Assembly: GCA_025232375.1 (NCBI GenBank) | Contig: CP060419.1 | Span: 929,001 to 993,000 of the forward strand | Direction: 5' to 3' | DNA from: Pseudoxanthomonas sp. NC8 | Lineage (GTDB): Bacteria; Pseudomonadota; Gammaproteobacteria; Xanthomonadales; Xanthomonadaceae | Length of the DNA stretch: 64,000 nt | Shown: positions 45,731-58,940 of the stretch, piece after piece | Layout of the letters: each line of letters begins with the position of its first letter | Numbering within the stretch: position 1 is the stretch's first letter | The notes under the pieces: model-generated | What the model saw: only the letters and a program-made list of their open reading frames with translations | What the model was told of the DNA's origin: nothing | The model's database searches: none | Position numbers and translations under genes: made by a program

Positions 45731-46739
45731 TCAGTGCGTGCGTTCCACCGCATAGCGGGCCAGGCCGCGCAGCGCGGCCAGCGCGGCGGTCTCTGGCAGT
45801 CCGGCCAGCGCCGCCTCGGCGGCCTGCGCATAGTCCAGTGCGCGCCGGTGGCTGTATTCCAGCCCGCCGGTGGCTTGGATCGCGGCTAGGACTTCCGGCA
45901 TTGCCGTGCTGTCGCCTTCCTCCACGATCGCGCGCAGGCGCCGGCGGGTGGTTTCGTCGGAGCCGGCGATGGCATGGATGAGCGGCAGCGTGGCCTTGCC
46001 CTCGGCGAGGTCGTCGCCCGGGTTCTTGCCCAGGTCGGCGGCGTTGGCGGTGTAGTCGAGCACGTCGTCTGCGATCTGGAAGGCGTAGCCCGGGTTCATG
46101 CCGTAGTCGTACAGCGCCTGCTGCACCGTCGCGTCGGCGCCGGAGGCGAGCGCGCCCAGGCTGGGTGCCGGCGGCGAACAGTACCGCGGTCTTGCGCTCG
46201 ACCACGCGCAGGTAGGCGGCCTCGTCGGTGTCCGGGTTGCGCACGTGCAGCAGCTGCAGCACCTCGCCCTCCGCGATCCGGTTGGTGGTGTCGGCCAGCA
46301 CCTGCATCACTTCCATCCGGTCCAGTTCGACCATCAGCTGGAAACTGCGCGAATAGAGGAAGTCGCCGACCAGCACGCTGGCCGCGTTGCCCCAGATCGC
46401 GTTGGCGGTGCTGCGGCCGCGGCGCAGGTCGGATTCGTCGACCACGTCGTCGTGGAGCAGGGTGGAGGTATGGATGAACTCGACGATCGCCGCCAGCTGG
46501 TGGTGGTCGGCACCCGCGCGCGCGTTGCCGGCGGTCGACTGGCCGGCGAGCACCACCAGCATCGGACGCAGGCGCTTGCCGCCGGCCCGAGACGATGTGC
46601 TCGGCGATCTGGTTGATCAGGACCACATCCGAGGCCAGCCGGGTGCGGATCAGCGTGTCCACCGCGGCCATGTCGGTGGCAGCCAGTGCCTGGATCTGCG
46701 GCAGTGAGGCGTGGGGGAGGGGCTGGAGTGGTCTGCCAT
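45731..46739 (-). CDS. ispB: Octaprenyl (polyprenyl) diphosphate synthase
   Basis: Minus strand, about 335 residues. It builds the ubiquinone side chain. First aspartate-rich motif [15 protein letters not shown], lysine/arginine pair GGKRLRPML, and second motif [17 protein letters not shown] are clear, as is GEVLQLL. Slips near 46715 (in the N-terminal TPHLPQI region), 46588 (extra G before GGKRLRPM) and 46157 (extra C next to CCTGGG). CCTAGCC at 45886 is in frame and likely CCTGGCC. It is divergent from ssb. Confidence 0.92.
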
Positions 46740-46764
46740 GCGGGCCGCCTGGAAAAGTACCTGA

Positions 46765-46770
46765 ATTATA
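46765..46770 (-). promoter_or_regulatory. Candidate -10 box of ispB
   Basis: A perfect TATAAT on the minus strand, 25 bases before the ispB start. A TTGTCC lies further upstream but with too short a spacer to count as a normal -35. Confidence 0.4.
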
Positions 46771-46833
46771 AGGGGCAGCCTCGGACAAACCCTACCCTGT
46801 GTGGTGCAATTCAGCGATGGCCGGGGGCGCCGG

Positions 46834-46839
46834 TATACT
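46834..46839 (+). promoter_or_regulatory. Candidate -10 box of ssb
   Basis: TATACT 49 bases before the ssb ATG, in the divergent ispB/ssb region. No clear -35 box at 16-18 bases. Confidence 0.4.
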
Positions 46840-46888
46840 CCAAGGTCTACCCTGCCCGGAGCCCCGGGCGTGCAACGGAATCCACACT

Positions 46889-47389
46889 ATGGCGCGCGGC
46901 ATCAACAAGGTCATCCTGGTCGGCAACCTCGGCGATGATCCCGAAACCAAGTACACCCAGTCCGGCATGGCGGTCACGATCGTTCGCCTTGGCCACGACC
47001 AGCGTGCGCAAGGACCGTGACGGCAACAATAAGGAACGCACCGAATGGCACCGGGTGAAGTTCTTCGGCAAGCTCGGCGAGATCGCCGGCGAGTACCTGC
47101 GCAAGGGTTCGCAGTGCTATGTCGAGGGCAGCATCCGCTACGACAAGTTCACCGGCCAGGACGGTAGGACCGCTACATCACCGAGATCGTCGCCGACGAG
47201 ATGCAGATGCTCGGTGGCCGTGCCGGTGGCGGTGAAGGCGGTGGCTTCGCCGAGCGCGGCGAGCGTCCGCAGCGCAGCGCGCCGCCGCGGCGCGATTTCG
47301 CCCAGCGTGGCGCGCCGGCTGCCGCGGCCGCCGCTCCGCCGTCGGGCGGGTTCAATGACGATTTCGCCGACGACGACATTCCGTTCTGA
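46889..47389 (+). CDS. ssb: Single-stranded DNA-binding protein
   Basis: About 167 residues. OB fold: [57 protein letters not shown], then a glycine/alanine-rich linker and the acidic protein-docking tip [10 protein letters not shown]. Slips at 46988-46993 (CCTTGG for CCTGG) and 47164-47168 (TAGGA for CCAGGA, restoring [15 protein letters not shown]). TAAGG at 47030 reads lysine where glutamine is usual before ERTEWHR. Complete and essential, so the breaks are artefacts. Confidence 0.95.
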
Positions 47390-47468
47390 GGTCGTCTTCC
47401 GTACAGCTTTCGCCTTGGCATCCTCCGGCAACCGGCCAGAGGCCTGCGTATTTCCCAGGAGTGATCGA

Positions 47469-48524
47469 GTGGCAACCTGGCTCGTGACCGGCGGCGCCGG
47501 TTTCATCGGTGGCAATTTCGTGCTGGAAGCGGTGGCGCGCGGGATCCGCATCGTCAACCTGGACGTGCTGACCTACGCCGGCAACCTGGACACCTTGTCC
47601 TCGCTGGAAGGAAGTCCGCTGCACCTGTTCGTGCAGGGCGATATCGGCGACCGTGCGCTGGTGGCCCGCCTGCTGGCCGAGCACCGCCCCGATGCGGTGG
47701 TCAACTTCGCCGCCGAAAGCCACGTGGACCGTTCGATCGATGGCCCGGCCGCGTTCGTGCAGACCAACGTGGTCGGCACGCTCGGCCTGCTGGAAGCGGT
47801 GCGCGACCACTGGAAAGGGCTGGAAGGCACGGCGAAAGAGGCCTTCCGTTTCCTGCACGTCTCCACCGACGAGGTCTACGGCACGCTCGGCGAGACCGGC
47901 AAGTTCACCGAGACCACGCCGTACGCGCCCAATTCCCCGTATTCGGCGTCGAAGGCCGCCTCCGACCACCTGGTCCGCGCCTTCCACCACACCTACGGCC
48001 TGCCGGTGCTGACCACCAACTGCTCCAACAACTACGGTCCGTACCATTTCCCCGAGAAGCTCATCCCGCTGGTGATTGCCAAGGCGCTGGCCGGTGAGCC
48101 GCTGCCGGTCTATGGCGACGGCAGGCAGGTGCGCGACTGGCTGTTCGTGGCCGACCACTGCGAAGCGATCCGCACGGTGCTGGCCAAGGGCCGGGTGGGC
48201 GAGACCTACAACGTGGGCGGCAATTCCGAGAAGCAGAACATCGAGGTGGTGCAGGCGATCTGCGCGCTGCTGGACCAGCGCCGTCCGCGCGAGGACGGCC
48301 GGCCGCGCAGCAGCCAGATCACCTATGTTGCCGACCGCCCCGGCCACGACCGTCGCTATGCGATCGACGCGTCCAAGCTGAAGGACGAACTGGGCTGGGA
48401 GCCCAGCCATACCTTCGAGCAGGGCATCGCCTACACGGTCGACTGGTACCTGGAGCATCAGGACTGGGTGAAGCGCGTGCTGGACGGCAGTTACCGCCTC
48501 GAGCGCATCGGGGTGGCGGCTTAA
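47469..48524 (+). CDS. rmlB: dTDP-glucose 4,6-dehydratase
   Basis: 351 residues. It converts dTDP-glucose to the 4-keto-6-deoxy sugar, second step to dTDP-L-rhamnose. NAD-binding [25 protein letters not shown] with the catalytic D-E, and [15 protein letters not shown] with the Y-x-x-x-K pair are present, and [20 protein letters not shown] start at 47469 is supported by AGGAG at 47457-47461. Frame intact. It is the first gene of rmlBACD. Confidence 0.95.
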   Translation: MATWLVTGGAGFIGGNFVLEAVARGIRIVNLDVLTYAGNLDTLSSLEGSPLHLFVQGDIGDRALVARLLAEHRPDAVVNFAAESHVDRSIDGPAAFVQTNVVGTLGLLEAVRDHWKGLEGTAKEAFRFLHVSTDEVYGTLGETGKFTETTPYAPNSPYSASKAASDHLVRAFHHTYGLPVLTTNCSNNYGPYHFPEKLIPLVIAKALAGEPLPVYGDGRQVRDWLFVADHCEAIRTVLAKGRVGETYNVGGNSEKQNIEVVQAICALLDQRRPREDGRPRSSQITYVADRPGHDRRYAIDASKLKDELGWEPSHTFEQGIAYTVDWYLEHQDWVKRVLDGSYRLERIGVAA

Positions 48525-48565
48525 GTGCGAGCCTTCTGGATGGGCCCGTACACCAAGGAGAAGCG

Positions 48566-49452
48566 ATGACACGACGCAAGGGCATCATCCTGGCCGGCGG
48601 TTCGGGCACGCGGCTGTATCCGATCACCAAGGGCGTCAGCAAGCAGCTGCTGCCGGTGTACGACAAGCCGATGATCTACTACCCGCTCAGCGTGCTGATG
48701 CTGGCCGGGATCCGCGAAGTCCTGGTGATCAATACCCCGCACGAACAGGCGCTGTTCCAGAGCCTGCTCGGCGACGGCTCGCAATGGGGCATGCGCATCG
48801 AGTACGCGGTGCAACCCAGTCCGGACGGACTGGCCCAGGCCTACCTGATCGGCCGCGACTTCGTCGCCGGCCAGCCCAGCTGCCTTGGTGCTGGGCGACA
48901 ACATCTTCCACGGCCACGGCCTGACCGACACGCTCCGGCGCGCGGACGAACGCGCCGATGGCGCGACGGTGTTCGGCTACTGGGTCGGCGACCCGGAACG
49001 CTACGGCGTGGCCGAGTTCGATGCCTCCGGCAAGGTGGTCGGAATCGAGGAGAAGCCGGCGCAGCCGCGCTCCAACTACGCGGTCACCGGGTTGTACTTC
49101 TACGACGGCCGGGCCAGCGAGTACGCAGCCGGGCTCAAGCCCTCGCCACGCGGCGAGCTGGAGATCACCGACCTCAACAAGCGCTACCTCGACGAGGGTG
49201 CGCTGTACCTGGAGCAGCTGGGCCGGGGCTATGCCTGGCTGGATACCGGTACCCACCAGTCGTTGCACGAGGCCTCCAACTTCATCCAGACCATGGGACC
49301 GGCAGGGCCTCCAGGTCAGCTGCCCGGAGGAGATCGCCTACGGCAACGGCTGGATCGACGCGGGGCAGCTGGAGAAGCTGGCCGCGCCACTGGCCAAGAA
49401 CGGTTACGGCCAGTACCTGCTGAGCCTGCTCCGGCGGGGGATCGTGCGTTGA
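48566..49452 (+). CDS. rmlA: Glucose-1-phosphate thymidylyltransferase
   Basis: About 295 residues. It makes dTDP-glucose, the first rhamnose-pathway step. Motifs: [67 protein letters not shown], and [13 protein letters not shown]. Slips at 48881-48886 (CCTTGG for CCTGG) and near 49297 (two bases lost in the segment before [14 protein letters not shown], not at CCWGG). The stop overlaps the rmlC TTG start. AAGGAG precedes the ATG. Confidence 0.95.
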
Positions 49453-50006
49453 AGATCGTCGAAACGTCCCTGCCGGGGTGCGTGGTCATCGAACCGGCGG
49501 TGTTCGGCGACGAGCGCGGCGTGTTCTTCGAGACCTGGAACGCCGAGCGCTTCGGCCAGCACGGCCTGCCGGTGAAGTTCGTGCAGAGCAACGTGTCGAC
49601 CTCGGTCAAGGGCGTGCTGCGCGGCCTCCACTACCAGTGGCCGCGGCCGCAGGGAAAGCTGGTGAGCGTGCTCGAGGGCGAGGTCTACGACGTCGCGGTC
49701 GACATCCGCCGTGGCTCGCCCACGTTCGGCCGCTGGGAGGCGGTGGTCCTCAGCGCGGAGAACCGGCGCCAGTTCTGGATTCCCGAAGGCTTCGCCCATG
49801 GCTTCGCCGTGCTTTCCGAGCGCGCGGTGTTCAGCTACCTGTGCACCGATGTCTACGTCAAGGAAGCCGATGCCGGCATCCGCTGGAACGACGGCGACAT
49901 CGCGGTGGACTGGCCGGTCGCCGATCCGGTCCTGTCGGGCAAGGACGCGAGCGCACCCCTGCTGGCAGATATCCCCGCCGGGCGCCTGCCGGCCTACCCG
50001 GCGTGA
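49449..50006 (+). CDS. rmlC: dTDP-4-dehydrorhamnose 3,5-epimerase
   Basis: 185 residues. TTG start ([20 protein letters not shown]) overlapping rmlA, as expected for coupled translation. Cupin fold with the active-site histidine in [29 protein letters not shown], and the tyrosine region FSYLCTDVY. It epimerises C3 and C5 of the keto sugar. Frame intact. Confidence 0.95.
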   Translation: MKIVETSLPGCVVIEPAVFGDERGVFFETWNAERFGQHGLPVKFVQSNVSTSVKGVLRGLHYQWPRPQGKLVSVLEGEVYDVAVDIRRGSPTFGRWEAVVLSAENRRQFWIPEGFAHGFAVLSERAVFSYLCTDVYVKEADAGIRWNDGDIAVDWPVADPVLSGKDASAPLLADIPAGRLPAYPA

Positions 50007-50928
50007 CCAGGGGCTCCTGGTCATCGGCGGCAACGGCCAGGTCGGCCGTGAGCTGCGCCGGAGCCTGCTGCCGCTCGGCGAGGTGGTCGTGGCCACGCGC
50101 GACGGCCGGCTGGATGACGGCAGCGCCTGCGCCGTCGCCGATCTTTCCGACCCGGCTTCGCTGGCCGCGCTGGTCGCCGACCCACCTGGCCCCGGCGGCG
50201 ATCGTCAATGCCGCCGCCTACACCGCCGTCGACAAGGCCGAGGGCGATCGCGAGGCGGCTTTCCGGATCAACGCGGAGGCCCCCGGCGTGCTGGCGCGTG
50301 CATGCGCCGAGGCGTGCATTCCGCTGGTGCACTATTCGACCGACTATGTCTTCGACGGACAGGGCACGCGTCCCTATCGCGAGGACGATCCGGTTGCGCC
50401 GCTCGGGGTATACGGGGCCAGCAAGTTGGCCGGCGAGGAGGCTGTGCGGGCCGCGAACGGGCAGCACCTCGTGTTCCGCACCGCGTGGGTCTATGCGGCG
50501 CACGGCCACAACTTCCTGCGCACGATGCTGCGCCTGGGCGCCGAGCGCGACGAGCTGCGCGTGGTCGCCGACCAGACCGGCACGCCGACGCCGGCGGCGC
50601 TGATCGCCGATGTCACCGCGGGCGCGCTGCAGCAGGCGCTGGTGCCGGGCTCGCCGATCAGCGGCACCTTAGCGACCTGGTCGCAGGCGGGCAGGCCAGC
50701 TGGCATGGCTTTGCCGAGGCGATCTTCGCCGAAGCCGTGGCTGCCGGGCTGCTGGCCCGGGCACCGCGCGTGCTGCCGATCACCACCGCCGACTACCCCA
50801 CGCCGGCACGACGGCCGGCCTATTCGTGCCTGGACACCACCCGGCTGCGGCGCGATTTCGGCGTGCAGCTGCCGGCCTGGCGCGACGCGCTGCCCGCGGT
50901 GGTTGCCTCCGCCATCGCGCCGGCCTGA
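50003..50928 (+). CDS. rmlD: dTDP-4-dehydrorhamnose reductase
   Basis: About 308 residues. It reduces to dTDP-L-rhamnose with NAD(P)H. GTG start at 50003 overlaps the rmlC stop; one lost G in CCAGGGGG near 50010 then leads into [39 protein letters not shown] and [14 protein letters not shown] are typical. Further slips near 50182 (extra C before CACCTGG, in [10 protein letters not shown]) and 50668-50673 (CCTTAGC for CCTGGAGC). It completes the dTDP-rhamnose set, used for O-antigen or exopolysaccharide. Confidence 0.93.
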
Positions 50929-50986
50929 CTGGGTTATCCTGCGCCAACGGAGGCGCCCGACGGGCGCCGTGACAGGGCAGGAAGCC

Positions 50987-52969
50987 ATGCAGGGCAAGGG
51001 ATTGTCTGCGGCGCTGTGCGCCGTGCTGTTGGGGATCGCGGTGACGGCGCCGGTGCCGGCGCTGGCGCAGGTGGACGCGACCCGGTTCCTGCGACGCGAG
51101 CAGTTCCGCGACATGCGCCTGTCACCCGACGGCACCTACCTGGCGGCGACGCTGCCCCTGGAGGACCGCACCGGGCCGGGTGGTCATGCGCCTGTCCGAC
51201 ATGCAGGTCACCGCGCGCTTCTCGCTGGGCCGCAACAGCGATATCGCCTTGGTTCCAATGGGTCAATTCCGGGCGGGTACTGCTGGGCGTGGCCAGCAAG
51301 TTCGGCATGCTGGCCAAGCCGCAGCTCACCGGCGAGATCGTCGGCGTGGATGCCGAGGGCGGCAACGGGGAAATGCTGGTCGGCCAGCGCGTGCAAAGCG
51401 ATGGTGGCAGCTCGCGGATCCAGCAGAAGCGGGCGGAGAACGTCTGGGCGCAGCTGGTCGACACGCTGCCCCGTGACGAACGCAACGTCGTGCTGACCGT
51501 GGCCGGCTTCGGCGAGGATGCCTACACGCGGGCCGAGCGCATGGACGTGCGCAGCGGGCGCCGCCTGCAGGTGGCGAGCGTGCCGGTGCGGCGTGCCGAC
51601 TTCGCGACCGACCATGCGGGCGTGGTGCGGTTCGCCGTCGGCGCCGGTTCCGACAACGTCAGCAAGCTCTACTACCGCACCGGCGAAGATGCCGAGTGGC
51701 GCCTGGTCAACGACGAGGCGAAGAGCGGGGTCGTGGAAGTGCCGATCGGGTTCTCGGCCGACGGCGCGACCGCCTACGTGCTGGCCGAGCGCGCGCAGGG
51801 GCCCAATGCGATCGTGGCGCTGGGATGTGGCCACCGGGCAGCGTAGCGAGGTTCTGCGCGACGACACCGTCGATCCCGACGAGATCGTCTACGCCAGCAC
51901 CGGCGTGCACGAGCCGATCGGCGTGGTGTTCATGGACGGCATGCCGCGGACCGAATTCTTCAAGCCCGACCATCCCGATGCGCGGTTGCAGCGCATGCTC
52001 GAGCAGGCCTTCGAAGGCGAACGGGTCCGCATCCTCTCGCGCACCGACGACGGGCGCAGTGCCCTGTTGCTGGTGACGTCCGACCGCAACAGCGGGGACT
52101 TCTTCCTGTTCGACACGGTCGCCGGAAAGGCGAAACGCCTTGGTCAGCCGGCGCGAGTGGCTCGACCCCTTGCAGATGGCGCAGAGCCGGGCCGTTTCGT
52201 TCAAGGCCCGGGACGGCCTGCCGCTGCAGGGCTACCTGACGGTGCCCCGCGGGTCCAGCGGCAAGCAGTTGCCGCTGGTGCTGCTGCCGCATGGCGGGCC
52301 GTACTACGTCAAGGACAGCTGGGAGTTCGCGGACGAAGCGCAACTGCTGGCCGCGGCAGGCTACGCCGTGCTGCGGGTCAATTTCCGCGGTTCGGACGGG
52401 TATGGCCGCGCCTTCGAGTCCGCCGGCGCTAAGGCAGTGGGGCCTGGCGATGCAGGATGACCTGACCGATGCCACCCGCTGGGCGATCGACGAGGGCATC
52501 GCCGACCGCGAGCACATCTGCATCTACGGGGCCAGCTATGGCGCCTACGCGGCGCTGATGGGCGTGGCCAAGGAGCCTTCGCTGTACCGCTGCGCGGCCG
52601 GCTATGTCGGTGTCTACGACCTGGTGACCCGCAATAAGGCGCTGGCCAGCAGGGCCCGTTCCTGGAGAACTGGTCCGAGGAGTGGCTGGGTACGGACACC
52701 GAAACCCTGCGCGCCACTTCGCCGAACCGGCTGGCCGGCCGGATCAAGGTGCCGGTGTTCCTGGCGGCCGGTGGCGAGGACGAGATCGCCCCGATCGAGC
52801 ACACGCGGATGATGGAGGCGGCACTGAGGGGCGCCGGGGTTCCGGTGGAGTCGCTGTACTACCCCACCGAGGGGCATGGCTTCTACACCCAGCCGCACCG
52901 GCAGGAGTACTACGCGCGCCTGCTCGCGTTCCTTAAGCAATGCACCTGGGCGGGGAACGGGCGAAATAG
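50987..52969 (+). CDS. S9 family prolyl-oligopeptidase-like peptidase, secreted (A)
   Basis: About 660 residues with a signal peptide (ALCAVLLGIAVTAPVPALAQ). A beta-propeller region with REQFRDMRLSPDGTYLAA is followed by the hydrolase domain: LLPHGGPYYVKDSW, VNFRGSDGYGRAFE, nucleophile serine in IYGASYGAYAAL, and histidine in PTEGHGFYTQ. It cuts peptides in the periplasm. Many slips at CCWGG, for example 51178, 51248 (CCTTGG), 52139 (CCTTGG), 52431 (CTAAGG), 52636 (TAAGG) and 52931 (CCTTAAG). After repair it ends HLGGERAK at 52969. Next gene is an oligopeptide transporter. Confidence 0.85.
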
Positions 52970-53060
52970 CGGCCCGGGCCCCTGCGGGGGCCGCCGGCGC
53001 TGGACTTGCGGGAGCGGGGTCGATAGCGTGTCGGCCTTTCATGCTTGCAGGGGAAACCAC

Positions 53061-55023
53061 ATGGCCCGGCCCGACCTCTCCCGGTCCACGACGCCGCAGC
53101 TCACTTTCCGCGCCGTCGTCCTCGCCATCATCCTGGCGGTGGTTCTGTCGGCGGCCAACGCCTACCTGGGCCTGTTCGCCGGCCTGACCGTGGCGACGGC
53201 CATCCCGGCCGCGGTGGTGTCGATGGGCGTGCTGCGCCTGCTCGGTGGCGGCACGATCCGGAGAACAACATCGTCCAGACCGGCGCCTCGGCCGGCTCCT
53301 CGATCGCCGCCGGCGTGATCTTCACCATCCCCGCGCTGGTGCTGATGGGCTACTGGCCGGACTTCGACTACTGGTGGGTGCTGGGCATCGCCGGCCTCGG
53401 CGGCCTGCTGGGCGTGCTGTTCTCGGTGCCGCTGCGGCGCACGATGATCGTCGAGGAACCGCTGCCGTTCCCCGAAGGCAAGGCCGCGGCCGAAGTGCTC
53501 AAGGCCGGCGAGAACCCGGGCCCGGGACTGAAGATCCTCGGCATCTCCGCCGCCATCGGCGCGCTGGTCAAGCTGGCCGCAGCCAACGGCCTGCGCGCCA
53601 TCCCGGACAGCTGGGCGGTGGCCGGCTATTTCGCCAACAACAAGGTCATCGGCTATCTCGGTACCGGCCTGTCGCCGGCGCTGCTCGGCGTGGGCTATAT
53701 CGTCGGCCTGAACGTGGGCATCGTGGTGCTGTCCGGCGCGATCCTGTCCTTGGCACATCGCCATCCCGCTGTACCACGCCTTCTTCCTCGACAGCGACCC
53801 GGCGCTGGCCGCGAACATCGCCGGCGCCCCCCGCCGACGCGGCGTTCGCCATCTGGTCGGCCAAGATCCGCTTCCTCGGCGTCGGCGCGATGCTGGTCGG
53901 CGGCGTATGGACCCTGTTCTCGCTGCGCAACTCGCTGCTGGCGGGCATCCGCAGCGGCTTTGCCGCCGCGCGCAAGGGCGCGGCCGGGCAGGCCACCAGC
54001 GAAACCGACCGCGACCTGCCGATGAAGTGGATGCTGGTGGCGCTGGTGCTGTTCGTGCTGCCGCTGCTGGCGCTGTACCAGGCGATCGTCGGCCAGTGGC
54101 ACGTCAGCATCCCGATGACGATCATCATGATCGTGGCCGGCTTCCTGTTCGTGTCCGTGTCCGGCTACCTTACCGGCCTGGTCGGTTCGTCGAACAACCC
54201 GGTCTCGGGCATCACCATCGCCACGATCCTGTTCGCCTCGGTGGTGCTGCTGATGCTGCTCGGCGCCGACGGCCTCAAGCAGGTCAACGGCGCGCCGCTG
54301 GGCGCGGTCGCCGCGATCATGATCGGTGCGGTGGTCTGCTGCGCGGCGGCGGTGGGCGGTGACAACCTGCAGGACCTCAAGACCGGCTACCCTGGTCGGC
54401 GCCACGCCGTGGAAGCAGCAGCTGATGCTGGGCATCGGCGCATTCTCCTGCGCGCTGATCATGGCCCCGGTGCTGAACCTGCTGCAGGAGGCCTACGGCA
54501 TCGGCTCCAAGACCCTGCCGGCGCCGCAGGCCAACCTGATGGCCTCGGTGGCCAAGGGCCTGTTCGGTGGCCAGCTGCCGTGGACGATGATCGCCATCGG
54601 CGGCGTGATCGGCGCATTGACCATCGCCCTGGACGGCTGGCTCAAGTCGCGCGGCTCGCGCTTCCGCGTGCCGGTGCTGGCCGCGGCGATCGGCATCTAC
54701 CTGCCGCTGGAATTGATGGTGCCGATCTTCCTCGGCGGCCTGCTCGCCCACCTGGTCGAGCGCTTCCACAAGGTCCGCGCCGACGACGAGGCCGGGCTGG
54801 ACCGGGTGCATCGCCCGGGCGTGCTGTTCTCCGCCGGCCTGATCACCGGCGAGGCGCTGATGGGCATCGCCATCGCCCTGCCGATCGTGATCACCGGGAC
54901 CCGGAAGTACTGGCCCTGCCGTTCGGCTTCGGCGCCGCGGCCCAGTGGGTCGGCCTCGCGGTCCTGGCCTTGGTCGGCTGGCTGCTGTACCGGGTCGGCA
55001 AGCGCGGCGAACAGGCGGCCTGA
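53061..55023 (+). CDS. OPT family oligopeptide transporter
   Basis: About 654 residues with some fifteen membrane helices. Family motifs: NIVQTGASAGSSIAAGVIFT, PLPFPEGKAAAEVLKAGE, VSGYLTGLVGSSNNPVSG, GGDNLQDLKTGYLVGATP and GLITGEALMGIAIALP. It imports peptides or metal chelates with protons. Slips near 53262 (CCGG for CCTGG), 53748 (CCTTGG), 53827 (a run of six C for five), 54392 (extra C before CCTGG) and 54898 (G lost from a G run). The flanking S9 peptidase genes suggest peptide use. Confidence 0.9.
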
Positions 55024-55112
55024 GGCGCGTGGCACGGAAGGCATGACCTTCCGCCTTTGCGCCGCTCCGCGACCAGCGCCTAACATCCGGGTTTGCCTTG
55101 CTGGAGCCCCGG

Positions 55113-57276
<2,164 letters not shown>

Positions 57277-57282
57277 CCCGCG

Positions 57283-57317
57283 CGCGATGGCCGGCTCGAT
57301 GCCGGCCATCGCGTTTT
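57283..57317 (+). terminator. Strong Rho-independent terminator
   Basis: CGCGATGGCCGGC (57283-57295), loop TCGAT, GCCGGCCATCGCG (57301-57313), then TTTT. A perfect 13-base stem seven bases after the stop of the second S9 peptidase gene. Confidence 0.9.
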
Positions 57318-57366
57318 GCGGGCCCGTTGTCCGCCCCGCACCGCACCGCTAGAGGAGACGCCGCCG

Positions 57367-58632
57367 ATGGCGATCGAAGCCACCGAACCGTCCACCGCGC
57401 TGATCCAGAACGACATCGTCCTGTTCGGGCTGATCGCCGCGACGCTCGGGCTGATCTTCTGGCTGTCCAGCGGACCTACGCCGTTCTGGAAGAAGTTCTT
57501 CACCTTATGGGTGCCGGCGCTGCTGCTGTGCTACTTCATCCCGGGCATCTACAACAGCGTCGGCCTGATCGACGGCAATGCCAGCAAGCTCTACAACCCC
57601 GTGGCCAGCCGCGTGCTGCTGCCCGCCGCGCTGGTGCTGCTGACCCTGACCATCGACCTCAAGGGCGTGCTCAGGCTGGGGCCGAAGCTGCTGGCGATGT
57701 ACGCGGCGGCCTCGATCAGCATCATGCTTGGCGCCTTCGTCGCGTTCTGGCTGGTGGGCCTGGTCCATCCGGAAACGGTGGCCGGCAACACCCAGGGCGG
57801 CATGGCCGCGCTGGCTGGCAGCTGGATCGGCGGCGGCGCCAACATGCTGGCGATGAAGGAGGTCTTCGCCGTCGACGAAACCACGTTCGGCCAGTTCGTG
57901 GTGGTGGACGTCGGTGTCGGCTACGTGTGGATGGCGGTGCTGATCTTCCTACCAACCGCGCGTCGGCGATCGACGCCCGCAGCGGCGCGGACACCCGCGC
58001 GATCGAGGACCTGAAGCAACGGCTGGCCAGCTACCAGAAGCAGCACGAGCGGGTCGCCTCGCTGACCGACCTGATGGTGATCATCGGCATTGCCTTCGGC
58101 GCCGTCGGACTGTCGCATGCGATCGCCGGTCCGGCGTCGGCCTTAGTTCGCGCAGAACGTGTCGTGGTCGCGGCAGGTCAGCCTGCACGAGCCGTTCGTG
58201 TGGGTGGTGGTGCTGTCGACCTTCATCGGCCTGGGCCTGAGCCTGACCCGCGCGCGCACCCTCGACGGCGCCGGCGCCTCGAAGATCGGCTCGCTGTTCC
58301 TGTACATCCTGATCGCCTGCATCGGCATGCAGATGGACATCGGCTCGCTGGCCGACAAGCCGTGGCTGCTGGTGCTGGGCCTGGTCTGGATCATCGTCCA
58401 CATCGTCCTGCTGGCACTGCTGGGCAAGCTGCTGCGGGTGCCGTTCTTCTATTTCGCGATGGGTTCGCAGAGCAACATCGGCGGGCCGGCCTCCGCGCCG
58501 GTGGTCGCGTCGGTGTTCCACCCGGCGCTGGCGCCGGTGGGCGCGCTGCTCGGCGCGCTCGGCTACGCGACCGGGACGGTCGCCGCCTACATCGTTGGCG
58601 TGGTGCTGCGTGCGATGGCGGGGCAGGGCTAG
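57367..58632 (+). CDS. DUF819 family membrane protein
   Basis: About 422 residues with eleven to twelve membrane helices. The family features are GGMAALAGSWIGGGANMLAM, YNPVASRVLLPAALVLLTL near residue 80, and MGSQSNIGGPASAPVVASVFH near the C-terminus. DUF819 proteins are inner-membrane transporters of unknown substrate. Slips near 57947 (CCTACC for CCTGGCC, restoring LIFLANRASAID) and 58143-58149 (CCTTAGTT for CCTGGTT, restoring ASAWFAQNVSW). AGAGGAGACG lies upstream of the ATG. Terminators bracket it, so it is a single-gene unit. Confidence 0.88.
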
Positions 58633-58661
58633 CCGGCCGGCAGTGCAGCGGCCGGAACGTG

Positions 58662-58692
58662 AAGGGCGAGGCCGGAGCCTCGCCCTTTCTTT
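58662..58692. terminator. Rho-independent terminator between convergent genes
   Basis: AAGGGCGAGGC (58662-58672), loop CGGA, GCCTCGCCCTT (58677-58687), then TCTTTT. Perfect eleven-base stem between DUF819 and the converging ybdD gene. Confidence 0.88.
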
Positions 58693-58707
58693 TCCGTGGT
58701 GCGGGCT

Positions 58708-58932
58708 TCAGCAGCAGCGGAACCCGCTGCGGCCGCCGAAGCGCGCCTCCTGGCGCTCGCGGAAGAAAGTCTTGTAGTCCATCGGTTCGCGGTCAGGGTG
58801 CTTCTCCAGCATGTGCCGGACATAGTTGTCGTAGTCCGGGATGCCGCAGCACAGGCGCGCGGTCTGCACCAGCCTCCGCCACACACGCTTGTGCGTGGCG
58901 AAGTGGTCCAGCGGAACGAGCTGGGTGCCCAT
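58708..58932 (-). CDS. YbdD/YjiX family small protein
   Basis: Minus strand, 74 residues. [22 protein letters not shown] and [23 protein letters not shown] are the hallmark of this short family, which almost always follows cstA-type transporters and is needed for pyruvate uptake in enterics. The ATG at 58932 lies eight bases after the cstA stop. Frame intact; ends GRSGFRCC. Confidence 0.92.
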   Translation of the reverse strand: MGTQLVPLDHFATHKRVWRRLVQTARLCCGIPDYDNYVRHMLEKHPDREPMDYKTFFRERQEARFGGRSGFRCC

Positions 58933-58940
58933 GGCCGCGC

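Noticed and set aside
51060..51170. Overlapping short frames around the S9 peptidase A start as separate genes
   Set aside because: They match parts of one peptidase sequence in shifted frames and rejoin after CCWGG repair.
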